From TMED23 sp913054205 (GTDB lineage: Bacteria; Pseudomonadota; Alphaproteobacteria; Rhodospirillales; UBA2165): a stretch of 10,461 bases of DNA. Numbering within the stretch: the first letter of the stretch is position 1; each line of letters begins with the position of its first letter. Location: contig JAYGEG010000062.1 in the NCBI GenBank assembly GCA_046582495.1, positions 1-10,461 on the forward strand, written 5' to 3'. This document shows, piece after piece, positions 1 to 5,630 of the stretch. The translations under genes and the position numbers were made by a program. Under the pieces are notes generated by a model. That model was not told the DNA's origin. It worked only from the letters and a program-made list of their open reading frames with translations, and searched no databases.

Positions 1-78
1 ACTCATACGTAAAGACTGGAGTGTATGACGCGACAATGCCGTGGGCAAAAGCGGACATCAATTACATAGGGTCAAAGA

Positions 79-102
79 GTCCGCTATTAGCCATAAGCGG
101 AC
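79..102. repeat. Short inverted repeat with GCGGAC arms
   Basis: GTCCGCT (79-85) pairs with AGCGGAC (96-102) around a 10-nt loop. A third copy of the arm, AGCGGACAT, lies at 50-58 in the same orientation as the right arm. No run of T follows, so it does not look like an intrinsic terminator. It could be a remnant of a dispersed palindromic repeat or a protein-binding site. The 226 bases before the MFS fragment hold no other supportable gene. Confidence 0.4.
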
Positions 103-226
103 ATGGCGATGAAATCGACTTACCCACTGCGCCAGAATCAATCTTGTCCTATTAGGATTTTGCTGCCTATGTATTGTCGGGCCTTGGTCGGCGAAACGCA
201 TATCGCAACAGAGTCCCTAATAAGAC

Positions 227-514
227 GTGGACCAACTATCGGAAACAGTCCAATTGGCAGAAAATTCTTTTTTCGGCGGTATTGGCCGGGCTTTATCCCA
301 TCCAGGCTACAGACTGATGTGGTGGAGCAACGGCATCAACACGACCGGGCGTTGGCTGTTTAAAGTTTCGCTTGGCTGGCTCACTTGGGAGTTAACTGGA
401 TCACCGGCATGGCTAGGCATCGTAGCCTTCGCAGACACATTTCCGATGGTTATTATGACGATCATTGCTGGCGCTTGGGCCGATCGTTTCGGTCACCTGC
501 GGTTAATCCGGCTA
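227..514 (+). pseudogene. Truncated N-terminus of an MFS transporter
   Basis: About 96 codons resemble the first two transmembrane helices of an exporter of the MFS_3 (EntS-like) type. A hydrophobic segment spans about residues 42-58, a second about 61-83, and the MFS motif A follows as GAWADRFGHLRL (82-93). The GTG at 227 directly follows an in-frame TAA at 221-223, so the frame cannot extend further upstream. No clear Shine-Dalgarno sequence precedes it. After residue 96 the frame turns into non-membrane sequence and stops at 611-613, whereas intact members have about 400 residues and 12 helices. I read it as a gene cut by deletion or rearrangement near 515. The product would not be a working transporter. 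Confidence 0.72.
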
Positions 515-516
515 CC

Positions 517-740
517 GAGAGCCGAAATAGTGGCACACCGAATGGAGAAGTTTTTACCACGACTCTTTCCAGGCGCTCTGCAAGAACGTTTTCGATGGCA
601 TAAATATTTGTGACGTGTTGCTCGCCAGTAAATCCGGCTATCGTTCGGCCAATTCTATACAGAAAGGTTTCTGTCGGGCCGGAAACCAGAAGTTGGCCGC
701 CGTGCTTGAAAAAGAGGTCCCCAGGCAACGGCTGAAGCAA
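517..740 (-). pseudogene. Unidentified coding-like fragment, opposite to the MFS remnant
   Basis: The minus strand reads open from a TTG at 740 to 462. The stretch up to about 517 looks like real protein: GDLFFKHGGQLLVSGPTETF, then a mixed helical region with ERLERVVVKTSPFGVP. Past 517 it only antisenses the MFS remnant, so the true fragment ends near the same junction. I do not recognise the family. No start codon has a convincing ribosome binding site, so it is probably an internal or terminal piece of a lost gene brought here by the same rearrangement that cut the transporter. It could also be a chance open frame. Confidence 0.3.
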
Positions 741-777
741 AAAGATTTATATGACAATAGGAGGGAATGCACGAATC

Positions 778-852
778 ATGGAGTTCCTGACGACGGCCTT
801 TGATTTGGACGCGGGCGCGAAGGCTTTGGCGCCGCGCAAAGATAATTTTTAA
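778..852 (+). CDS. Possible 24-codon small ORF with strong ribosome binding site
   Basis: AGGAGGGA at 759-766 is one of the best Shine-Dalgarno sequences in the window and lies 11 nt before the ATG at 778. The frame encodes 24 residues, starting MEFLTTAFDLDAGAKALAP, and ends in TAA at 850-852. Adding one T in the run at 846-850 would extend it by about 20 residues, to a stop near 910. It is therefore either a real very small protein or the 5' end of a longer gene broken by a one-base deletion. The peptide is not membrane-like and I do not recognise it. Strength of the binding site is the only solid argument. Confidence 0.3.
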   Translation: MEFLTTAFDLDAGAKALAPRKDNF

Positions 853-1143
853 GACGTGAACATCGGATGGGCCCGGCAATGATTGGTTGGCGCTATATAA
901 ATGTAAGTTGAGGTCTTAGCAATCTTTAGCTCGCGGCGATGCCTAGAATGCCAGGTTTTATCTTTATTTTATCTTAAAATCGATTCGCGACATCGCAACA
1001 AAAAGCCCAAACTCACTTTTATACCCGCTCCGCATTTGTTCTCCCAATATAGCGATAAGCCCGGAAAATTGCCGAAAATTGCGTATATATGACAAATTCC
1101 ACAATAAAGTGAGCACGAAAAGCTAGGTAGATTTTAGGAGATT
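853..1143. other. AT-rich spacer without recognisable gene
   Basis: No frame of useful length, RNA gene or mobile-element end is recognisable here. A short direct repeat, GAAAATTGC, occurs twice at about 1064-1082. The stretch probably carries the promoter of the small membrane protein operon, but no -35/-10 pair with normal spacing could be picked out with confidence. Confidence 0.4.
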
Positions 1144-1212
1144 ATGCTATATGTGGGGTCCCATATGCGTTCTTTTACTAAATTTAGTATGTGGGAAAGA
1201 AGTCAGTTATAA
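1144..1212 (+). CDS. Possible 22-codon leader ORF ahead of the small membrane operon
   Basis: An ATG at 1144 follows AGGAG (1136-1140) by three bases and opens a 22-codon frame ending in TAA at 1210-1212. The start context, TTAGGAGATTATG, is almost the same as that of the next gene, TTAGGAGACTATG, so the two starts may be a small duplication. The frame runs through both upstream palindromes and ends inside the second. Its codons spell a polar, mixed peptide with no signal or membrane segment. It could be a leader peptide whose translation affects the downstream start, or chance. Confidence 0.25.
   Translation: MLYVGSHMRSFTKFSMWERSQL
1147..1166 (+). promoter_or_regulatory. Hairpin in the leader of the small membrane operon
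   Basis: ATATG-T-GGG and CCCATAT can pair around a two-base turn at about 1149-1166, with one bulged T. The hairpin lies some 70 bases before the first membrane protein start. It is not followed by a T run, so it is not an intrinsic terminator. A role in mRNA stability or in exposing the nearby AGGAG is possible but not shown. Confidence 0.3.
1176..1189. promoter_or_regulatory. Perfect 14-bp palindrome, candidate operator 1
   Basis: TACTAAATTTAGTA is a perfect 14-bp palindrome with no central loop, which favours binding of a dimeric protein to DNA over an RNA hairpin. Its centre is at 1182.5, 27 bp before the centre of a second perfect palindrome. Both lie directly upstream of the paired small membrane protein genes. 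Confidence 0.4.
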
Positions 1213-1216
1213 CTGA
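1203..1216. promoter_or_regulatory. Perfect 14-bp palindrome, candidate operator 2
   Basis: TCAGTTATAACTGA is a perfect 14-bp palindrome ending seven bases before the ribosome binding site at 1223-1228. It differs in sequence from the palindrome at 1176-1189, so the two are not copies of one site. Its position next to the start would suit repression, if it is bound at all. Confidence 0.4.
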
Positions 1217-1231
1217 AACAATTAGGAGACT

Positions 1232-1462
1232 ATGTCTATGCTAAATCAAGTTAGGACGTGGATTGGCTCGCTTACCGATATCGGTTTGTCGCTGATCGGA
1301 CTTGGGATCGTATTGGGTATTCTTATTGGTAACAAACTGCCTTTTGTCGGCGACGTTGTCGGCAATTTAACTGCGCTCATCACTACTCTTGGCGCAGCGG
1401 GGTTGGTCGGTTTAATTGCTCTCGGCATAATCATTTGGTTGCTTAGAAGCAGATCCGCTTAG
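1232..1462 (+). CDS. Small two-helix membrane protein A (unknown function)
   Basis: The product is 76 residues from the ATG at 1232, or 74 from the in-frame ATG at 1238. AGGAG ends at 1228, three bases before the first and nine before the second, so 1238 may be the true start. A hydrophobic helix spans about residues 17-33 and another 54-71. Between them is an amphipathic, glycine-rich loop, LPFVGDVVGNLTAL, and the C-terminus is basic (LRSRSA). Basic ends and the positive-inside rule suggest both termini are cytoplasmic. There is no signal-peptidase site. The next gene, 36 bases downstream, encodes a protein of the same length and layout, so the two probably form an operon of diverged paralogues. 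Holin-like, channel-forming or bacteriocin-like roles are possible; none is shown. I do not recognise a named family. Confidence 0.85.
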   Translation: MSMLNQVRTWIGSLTDIGLSLIGLGIVLGILIGNKLPFVGDVVGNLTALITTLGAAGLVGLIALGIIIWLLRSRSA

Positions 1463-1498
1463 CCTGTTTTATTCAGTTATCAAAGGGCGAGGTCAAAC

Positions 1499-1732
1499 AT
1501 GGAGAAATTGGAATTAGCGAGAAGAGTGCTTTGGTCTCTTGTCGAAATTTTTAGTCTCGGCCTCGTCCTTCTTATTTTTGTTTATTTTTTGCTTGGCCAA
1601 TCTGCTGGCGGATTTATTGTTGGTATGATCGACAACATTGGCGCTTTTGCAAAAGCGACCGGCGAAAATACCATCGTCGCTTTACTCATCATCATCTCCT
1701 TGGTGCTGTATTTAAATAACAAAAAGAGCTGA
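1499..1732 (+). CDS. Small two-helix membrane protein B (unknown function)
   Basis: The product is 77 residues. GAGG at 1489-1492 sits six bases before the ATG. Hydrophobic helices span about residues 15-32 and 57-72, joined by GGFIVGMIDNIGAFAKATGE, and the tail is basic (NNKKS). Placed against protein A, the layout matches: a basic N-terminus, helix 1 ending in LLGQ (LIGN in A), a glycine-rich loop with D and N, then helix 2 and a charged tail. Identity is low, so this is probably an old duplication. The stop lies only nine bases from the end of the convergent hydrolase gene. A 5-bp hairpin, AAAGA/TCTTT (1723-1737), overlaps the stop but is too weak to call a terminator. Function is unknown. 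Confidence 0.83.
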   Translation: MEKLELARRVLWSLVEIFSLGLVLLIFVYFLLGQSAGGFIVGMIDNIGAFAKATGENTIVALLIIISLVLYLNNKKS

Positions 1733-1741
1733 TCTTTCCAC

Positions 1742-2731
1742 TTATCCCAAATGATGCGCCATCCAATCTGCTGATTGCGGGCTGTATTTATACCTGAAAT
1801 TATTGACGCAATGATTGCCGCCTTCAAAGATATGGAGAGAGGGGTCGCCATTTGCTTCTTTGGCGAGGCGCTCCTGATGCGATGGAGGCGTCAGCGTGTC
1901 TAACGATCCGCCGACAATGAACAAGGGAACCGTAATTTTTTTGGCTGCCTCGGTCATATCCACACGTTTGGCAACCTTCAGGGCTTCTTCTTCACTGTCG
2001 CAATGAGCGCGTCTGACAAAAACGTCATGACCGCCACGCTCCTGCATAAGGTTGAAAAATTCGAACGGACCAGAGATTGAAATGCAGGCTTTGATGCGTT
2101 TCTGATAGGCGCTCGCCCGCGCCGCATAGTAGCCGCCAAAGCTTACGCCCCAAACACCGATGCGATCAGTATCGAGGTCGTCCCGGGTCTCAATATAATC
2201 AAGCACCGCGCCAACCGGCTTTTCATATTCCGGACAAATCGCAAAATCATATTCGCCTTCGCCTTGACCGGGGCCGTCAAAGGCCAATGTTGCGAGGCCT
2301 CGTTGAAGAAAAGGGGCTTCGTTGGAACTCATTTCCTCTTTGGCCGAATCCATGCCCATGCACATAACAACGACCGGCGGGCGCTCAACGCCAGACGGCT
2401 TGCGTAAATTTCCGTAAAGATGACCGCCGTCATAAGAGATCGCCACACGCTCACCGGGCGGGTCGAGATAAGGCAGCACCAAATTGCGGCACTCAACAGC
2501 TTTTTTGTGGGCGGTCTGCAGTTGGTCCATGTGTTCGACAAAAACAAACTTGGCAAAATGATACAGCACGCCGGCCGTTTCCAAATGATGAGCGGCACTT
2601 ATTGTGTTGCCAGCCTCCAGGGCTTCGCGTCCCATGGTCTCGTGCACCAATGCGCGCGCCGACCACGCCTTGCACCAATCATCCCAATGCTCAAGCGTGC
2701 CGGTTACTTCCTGGTAATCCGTCAGCGACAC
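1742..2731 (-). CDS. Alpha/beta hydrolase, 2,6-dihydroxypseudooxynicotine hydrolase-like
   Basis: The protein is 329 residues from the GTG at 2731. An N-terminal helical part (about 1-95) rich in W and H precedes an alpha/beta-hydrolase core. The nucleophile elbow is GVSFGG with Ser197, the acid is Asp278 in GGSLDTL, and the base is His307 in GGNHCVNN. KEEM (131-134) corresponds to the extra catalytic glutamate of the nicotine-pathway enzyme, which cleaves a C-C bond in a dihydroxypyridine ketone. Acyl-esterase (FrsA/DUF1100-like) activity is the alternative. The GTG lacks a ribosome binding site, and the frame upstream reads on with family-like GRWAPRFVSNGV, so the true start is probably further up. 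No ATG, GTG or TTG exists there; an ATC at 2803 follows AAAGG and would give 353 residues. The gene lies downstream of the NMT1-like gene in one operon. The cytoplasm is likely, as there is no signal peptide. Confidence 0.88.
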   Translation of the reverse strand: MSLTDYQEVTGTLEHWDDWCKAWSARALVHETMGREALEAGNTISAAHHLETAGVLYHFAKFVFVEHMDQLQTAHKKAVECRNLVLPYLDPPGERVAISYDGGHLYGNLRKPSGVERPPVVVMCMGMDSAKEEMSSNEAPFLQRGLATLAFDGPGQGEGEYDFAICPEYEKPVGAVLDYIETRDDLDTDRIGVWGVSFGGYYAARASAYQKRIKACISISGPFEFFNLMQERGGHDVFVRRAHCDSEEEALKVAKRVDMTEAAKKITVPLFIVGGSLDTLTPPSHQERLAKEANGDPSLHIFEGGNHCVNNFRYKYSPQSADWMAHHLG

Positions 2732-2820
2732 ACCGTTCGATACAAATCTTGGTGCCCAGCGCCCGGTTACCTCTTCGATTTTTGCGTCCCGCGCCGTGAT
2801 GATTGTGCCTTTTGTTTGAT

Positions 2821-3738
2821 TTAAAGTGACGCAGCAGTTCGTTCTTCGACGATCTTATCGTAGACGCTGTCTTCCTGCAGCAAATCCCAAGAGACCATCC
2901 AATCATAGATATATTGGTATTCCGCCTCGGTGTAGGGCCGAGGATCGTTATAGCGCAATCGCGGCAAATGGAGATCTTCTGGTTGAAGGTGATATACATC
3001 TTTTGGAATTTCGTCGCAAAGATAATGAAGATAGGGCAATTTATCTTCGTTTAATTTGGCGACGGCGCGTTTAATTGCGCGGTCAATGGCTGCGTAAGCG
3101 TCTGGGCCAAGCGCTGGGGTCGCGACCTCCGCGCCTTCATAATAGGCTTCGGCAATCACCTTATAACCAAGCTTTTCGGCGGCACTTATCCAAGGCTCCA
3201 TCACCGCGGCAGCGCCCACGGTGCCAACAGTCAGCGCATCAAAACGTTGCTTGGGTCCGCCGACGTGCACGGCTTTGATTTCCGCTTTTTCAAGATATCC
3301 GCCGAGCAGGCCGAGCACGATATAATGAGAGCCTGCGTGAAAATTTACCGCCACGGTAACGTTTTTAAGATCGGGCGGTATGTTACACGGCGAATTAGGC
3401 GCAACGATAATGGCCTGCGTGGTAACGGCAGCGCGCTTGCTGATCACTTTGGCACCCTTGTCACTATCTTGGGTGCGGCGAATTTGTCCCCATTCACAAG
3501 CCCGGTAGAGCGCATACTCACCCTCCTCAATGCCCCGATGCCAGCCGTAGCTTTCAACCATTTTAGGGTCGCTAATTGGCTGGTCAGGGACGTCTAAATC
3601 TCGGTCACGTCCGGAACCGGCACGCACAAGCTCGACCTCAATCCCTTCGTCGGTGAAATAGCCTTCATCGCGGGCAACATAATAGGGCAATGAAAAAACA
3701 GCGTTGTTTACTTCGATGCGAATTATCTTGGAAGCCAC
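2821..3738 (-). CDS. NMT1/THI5-like periplasmic-binding-fold protein without signal peptide
   Basis: The protein is 305 residues from a GTG at 3738, with AAAGGAG six bases upstream. The start IRIEVNNAVFSLPYYVARDE followed by GYFTDEGIEVELV is the usual opening of NMT1/SsuA-type (PBP2 fold) solute-binding proteins. GPKQRFDALTVGTVGAAAVMEPW (about 177-199) matches the ligand-cleft region. No signal peptide or lipobox precedes it, and no ABC permease or ATPase gene is adjacent. Besides a binding protein whose export signal is missing, it could be a cytoplasmic enzyme or sensor on this fold, as 4,5-dihydroxyphthalate decarboxylase and THI5 are. A segment at about 44-75 (DRDLDVPDQP onward) looks like an insertion. 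The downstream hydrolase gene makes a shared catabolic role likely. The substrate is unknown. Confidence 0.85.
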   Translation of the reverse strand: MASKIIRIEVNNAVFSLPYYVARDEGYFTDEGIEVELVRAGSGRDRDLDVPDQPISDPKMVESYGWHRGIEEGEYALYRACEWGQIRRTQDSDKGAKVISKRAAVTTQAIIVAPNSPCNIPPDLKNVTVAVNFHAGSHYIVLGLLGGYLEKAEIKAVHVGGPKQRFDALTVGTVGAAAVMEPWISAAEKLGYKVIAEAYYEGAEVATPALGPDAYAAIDRAIKRAVAKLNEDKLPYLHYLCDEIPKDVYHLQPEDLHLPRLRYNDPRPYTEAEYQYIYDWMVSWDLLQEDSVYDKIVEERTAASL

Positions 3739-3746
3739 GTCTCACT

Positions 3747-3766
3747 CCTTTCCCGGCCTTTCCCGG
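3747..3766. repeat. Tandem 10-bp repeat carrying the NMT1-like gene's ribosome binding site
   Basis: CCTTTCCCGG occurs twice back to back (3747-3756, 3757-3766). Read on the minus strand the unit is CCGGGAAAGG, and the copy nearer the gene continues into AGTGAG then GTG, supplying the AAAGGAG Shine-Dalgarno sequence. The other copy overlaps the TTTCCCGGAAA palindrome. It may be a slippage duplication or a pair of helically phased binding sites. Confidence 0.6.
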
Positions 3767-3770
3767 AAAG
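3758..3770. promoter_or_regulatory. CTTTCCCGGAAAG palindrome, candidate operator
   Basis: This is a 13-bp palindrome with a single central base in the 139-bp divergent region between the NMT1-like gene and the formyltransferase-like gene. The core TTTCC-S-GGAAA recurs at 4532-4544 upstream of the decarboxylase gene and was not seen elsewhere in the window. On the NMT1-like side it would lie in the mRNA leader, where CTTTCC can also pair with the GGAAAG of the ribosome binding site. Confidence 0.4.
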
Positions 3771-3877
3771 TTTTTTATATTTTGAGTCAATCTGCTCGAC
3801 CGCCGTAGACATACTCTAGCGCGGCACGTTAGTTTGGGGAAGAGGTTGATTGAATTGTTCGAGAGAGATTGAAGGCG

Positions 3878-3994
3878 ATGCCTGCAGAAATCATATTATT
3901 AACCGGCGAGGCTGAAATACCGCATTTAACCGCGGTGCTGTGGAGCAAAATCCTGATCTCGTGGTCACACCGGTATCCACCATCGACGAATTGA
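3878..3994 (+). pseudogene. Displaced N-terminal frame of the formyltransferase-like gene
   Basis: An ATG at 3878, two bases after GAAGG, opens MPAEIILLTGEAEIPHLTAV, which has the beta-strand/loop opening of a formyltransferase Rossmann-like domain. The frame continues out of register and stops at 3992-3994. The main coding frame begins at 3940, one base back from the end of the 21st codon here, with VEQNPDLVVTPV, the natural continuation. So the gene appears split by one missing base near 3935-3945. No slippery heptamer is visible, which argues against programmed frameshifting. A sequencing error is the other option. Confidence 0.55.
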
Positions 3995-4482
3995 CCCGTG
4001 CCAGCCGGAAATCTCGGGCCAAAGGAAAGCGTCGACTACTCGCCTATTGCACTTCAATCATCGTGCCGGATGAGGTTTTAAATCTCGTCGATGGTCCTGC
4101 CTATAATTTTCATCCCGGCCCACCGAGCTACCCCGGCGTTTTGCCGGCAAATTTTGAGATTTATGACGGGGCTGTGCAATTTGGTGTGACCGCACATGTT
4201 ATGACAGAGCAAGTGGACGAAGGCGCGATCGTTGCGGTTGATACTTTTGAGATCGCACCAGATTCAAATTTCAACGATCTTGAGATTAAAGCCTACCTCG
4301 CGTTGTTTGAATTGTTTAAAAAATTAACCTCGCAGCTTGCTTCGTCTGATGAGCCGCTTTCCGAAGTGGAATTTGCTTGGGGGTCTCGCAAAACAACATA
4401 CCAAGAATACGAGGACCTTAAACGACAGGTCGCATTTCTCAGCGCCGAGGAAAAAGAACGTCGGCAACGGGCTTTTGACTGA
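3940..4482 (+). CDS. Formyltransferase-fold protein (methionyl-tRNA formyltransferase-like), 5' end out of frame
   Basis: This 180-codon frame carries the core of the formyl_trans_N fold. YNFHPGPPSYPG (55-66) and the later GVTAHVMTEQVDEGAIV (82-98) match the two signature regions, giving the Asn56-His58-Asp93 triad used for formyl transfer from 10-formyltetrahydrofolate. The C-terminal domain of true methionyl-tRNA formyltransferase is absent. With the displaced N-terminus the protein would have about 201 residues, a single-domain member with an unknown acceptor, for example an amine or sugar-amine. The GTG at 3940 has no ribosome binding site, so it is unlikely to be a real start. It is divergent from the NMT1-like operon and lies 142 bases before the decarboxylase gene in the same direction. 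Function beyond the fold is inference, and the frameshift may make it inactive. Confidence 0.75.
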   Translation: MEQNPDLVVTPVSTIDELTRASRKSRAKGKRRLLAYCTSIIVPDEVLNLVDGPAYNFHPGPPSYPGVLPANFEIYDGAVQFGVTAHVMTEQVDEGAIVAVDTFEIAPDSNFNDLEIKAYLALFELFKKLTSQLASSDEPLSEVEFAWGSRKTTYQEYEDLKRQVAFLSAEEKERRQRAFD

Positions 4483-4510
4483 CCCTAAAAATTTGAACGC
4501 TATGCGGACA

Positions 4511-4554
4511 GATTAAAATAACAGGTTTAAATTTTCCGGGAAAAGATTTTAATC
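4511..4554. repeat. Nested inverted repeats between formyltransferase-like and decarboxylase genes
   Basis: GATTAAAAT (4511-4519) is perfectly repeated in inverse as ATTTTAATC (4546-4554). Between them lies TTTTCCGGGAAAA (4532-4544), a 13-bp palindrome with the same TTTCC-S-GGAAA core as 3758-3770. The structure starts 28 bases after the formyltransferase-like stop and ends 70 bases before the decarboxylase ATG. It could end the first transcript or hold an operator for the second gene. The outer arms are too AT-rich and lack a T tail for a clear intrinsic terminator. Confidence 0.45.
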
Positions 4555-4624
4555 ACTGCCAATAAATTTTTATTCAGAACAACACCAGAAAACATTTTAA
4601 AAAATCCACAAGGAGGGATTTATA

Positions 4625-5608
4625 ATGCAAGGAAAAATCGTCTTTGAAGAGCACATGGCCATCCCCGAAACGCTTGGGAACACCAAAGCATTTGCCGGAG
4701 ATTCTGGTAAATGGGAAGAATTTGAGCGCCAAATTCTTGATATGGGTAGTGAACGCCTTGAGTTAATGGACAAAAATGGCATCGAATTTGCCATTCTGTC
4801 CAACAATGCGCCTGGCGTTCAAGCCATTCTCGATACCAATGAAGCCATTGAAGTGGCTAAAAAAGCCAATGACGCTATGGCTGAAGCCGTTCAAAAAAAT
4901 CCGAAACGCTACGGTGCCTTCGCTGCGCTACCGATGCAGGACCCGGACGCGGCTTCAGAAGAACTTATCCGCTGTGTTAAAGATTTGGGCTTTTACGGCT
5001 CAATGGTTAACGGGTTCACGCAAAAAGGTGAGCCCGATATGGCCATTTATTATGACATTCCCGAGTATAAAAGTTTTTGGGCAACTGTTTCAGAATTAGA
5101 CGTTCCGTTTTATCTTCACCCAAGAATGCAATTGGAAGCAAATGCCCCGTTCTATGACGGTCATCCTTGGCTAAAAAGCTCACCTTGGGGCTTCGCGGTT
5201 GAAACTTCTATTCACGCGTTGCGCATGTGCGGTTCGGCAATGTTTGACGACCATCCAAATCTCAAAATTATTATCGGTCACCTGGGCGAGCACATTCCTT
5301 ATGATCTGTGGCGCATCGATGCGCGGATGAAATTTTCACGCCGGGCCTATCGCGGTAAAAATTTACTCGGTGAAAACTTTCTCAATAACTTTTTACTGAC
5401 AACCAGCGGCAACTTCTCAGACCCCGCGTTCCGCTGTTGCTTGGAAGTAGTTGGCATTGACCGGATGTTCTTCTCAGCTGACTATCCGTTCGAGACCATG
5501 GAAGATGCATGTGATTGGTTCGATGCAACCGACGTAATCAATGATGAACAGCGCCTGCAAATTGGCCGGACGAACGCGATCAATTATTTCAAACTTGATC
5601 TCGACTAA
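4625..5608 (+). CDS. Gamma-resorcylate (2,6-dihydroxybenzoate) decarboxylase-like amidohydrolase
   Basis: The 327-residue protein has the same length as the rhizobial gamma-resorcylate decarboxylase and agrees with it along its length. These enzymes reversibly and non-oxidatively remove CO2 from dihydroxybenzoates (gamma-resorcylate to resorcinol) and are cytoplasmic. Metal ligands of the ACMSD-type amidohydrolase family are all present: Glu8 and His10 in FEEHMAIPETL, His165 in FYLHPR, His219 in IIGHLGEH and Asp286 in MFFSADYPFE. LLTTSGNFSDPAF (257-269) is also typical. AGGAGGG (4611-4617), seven bases before the ATG, is an excellent binding site. A terminator follows at 5631, so the transcript is probably monocistronic or ends here. 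2,3-Dihydroxybenzoate or another hydroxybenzoate could be the real substrate, and reaction on a heterocyclic acid cannot be excluded. Confidence 0.93.
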   Translation: MQGKIVFEEHMAIPETLGNTKAFAGDSGKWEEFERQILDMGSERLELMDKNGIEFAILSNNAPGVQAILDTNEAIEVAKKANDAMAEAVQKNPKRYGAFAALPMQDPDAASEELIRCVKDLGFYGSMVNGFTQKGEPDMAIYYDIPEYKSFWATVSELDVPFYLHPRMQLEANAPFYDGHPWLKSSPWGFAVETSIHALRMCGSAMFDDHPNLKIIIGHLGEHIPYDLWRIDARMKFSRRAYRGKNLLGENFLNNFLLTTSGNFSDPAFRCCLEVVGIDRMFFSADYPFETMEDACDWFDATDVINDEQRLQIGRTNAINYFKLDLD

Positions 5609-5630
5609 GTCGATATAACTTTCCAATAAC

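Noticed and set aside
103..363. Plus-strand 86-codon open frame
   Set aside because: Rich in R and P, no ribosome binding site, and its second half overlaps the convincing MFS frame.
1723..1737. AAAGA/TCTTT hairpin as terminator of the small membrane operon
   Set aside because: Only five AT-rich pairs and no T tract; too weak to call.
2420..2824. Plus-strand 134-codon open frame opposite the hydrolase gene
   Set aside because: Antisense shadow of a recognised enzyme and the end of its operon partner; no family-like sequence.
3247..3597. Plus-strand 116-codon open frame opposite the NMT1-like gene
   Set aside because: Antisense shadow of a recognisable binding-fold protein, with no own start signals.
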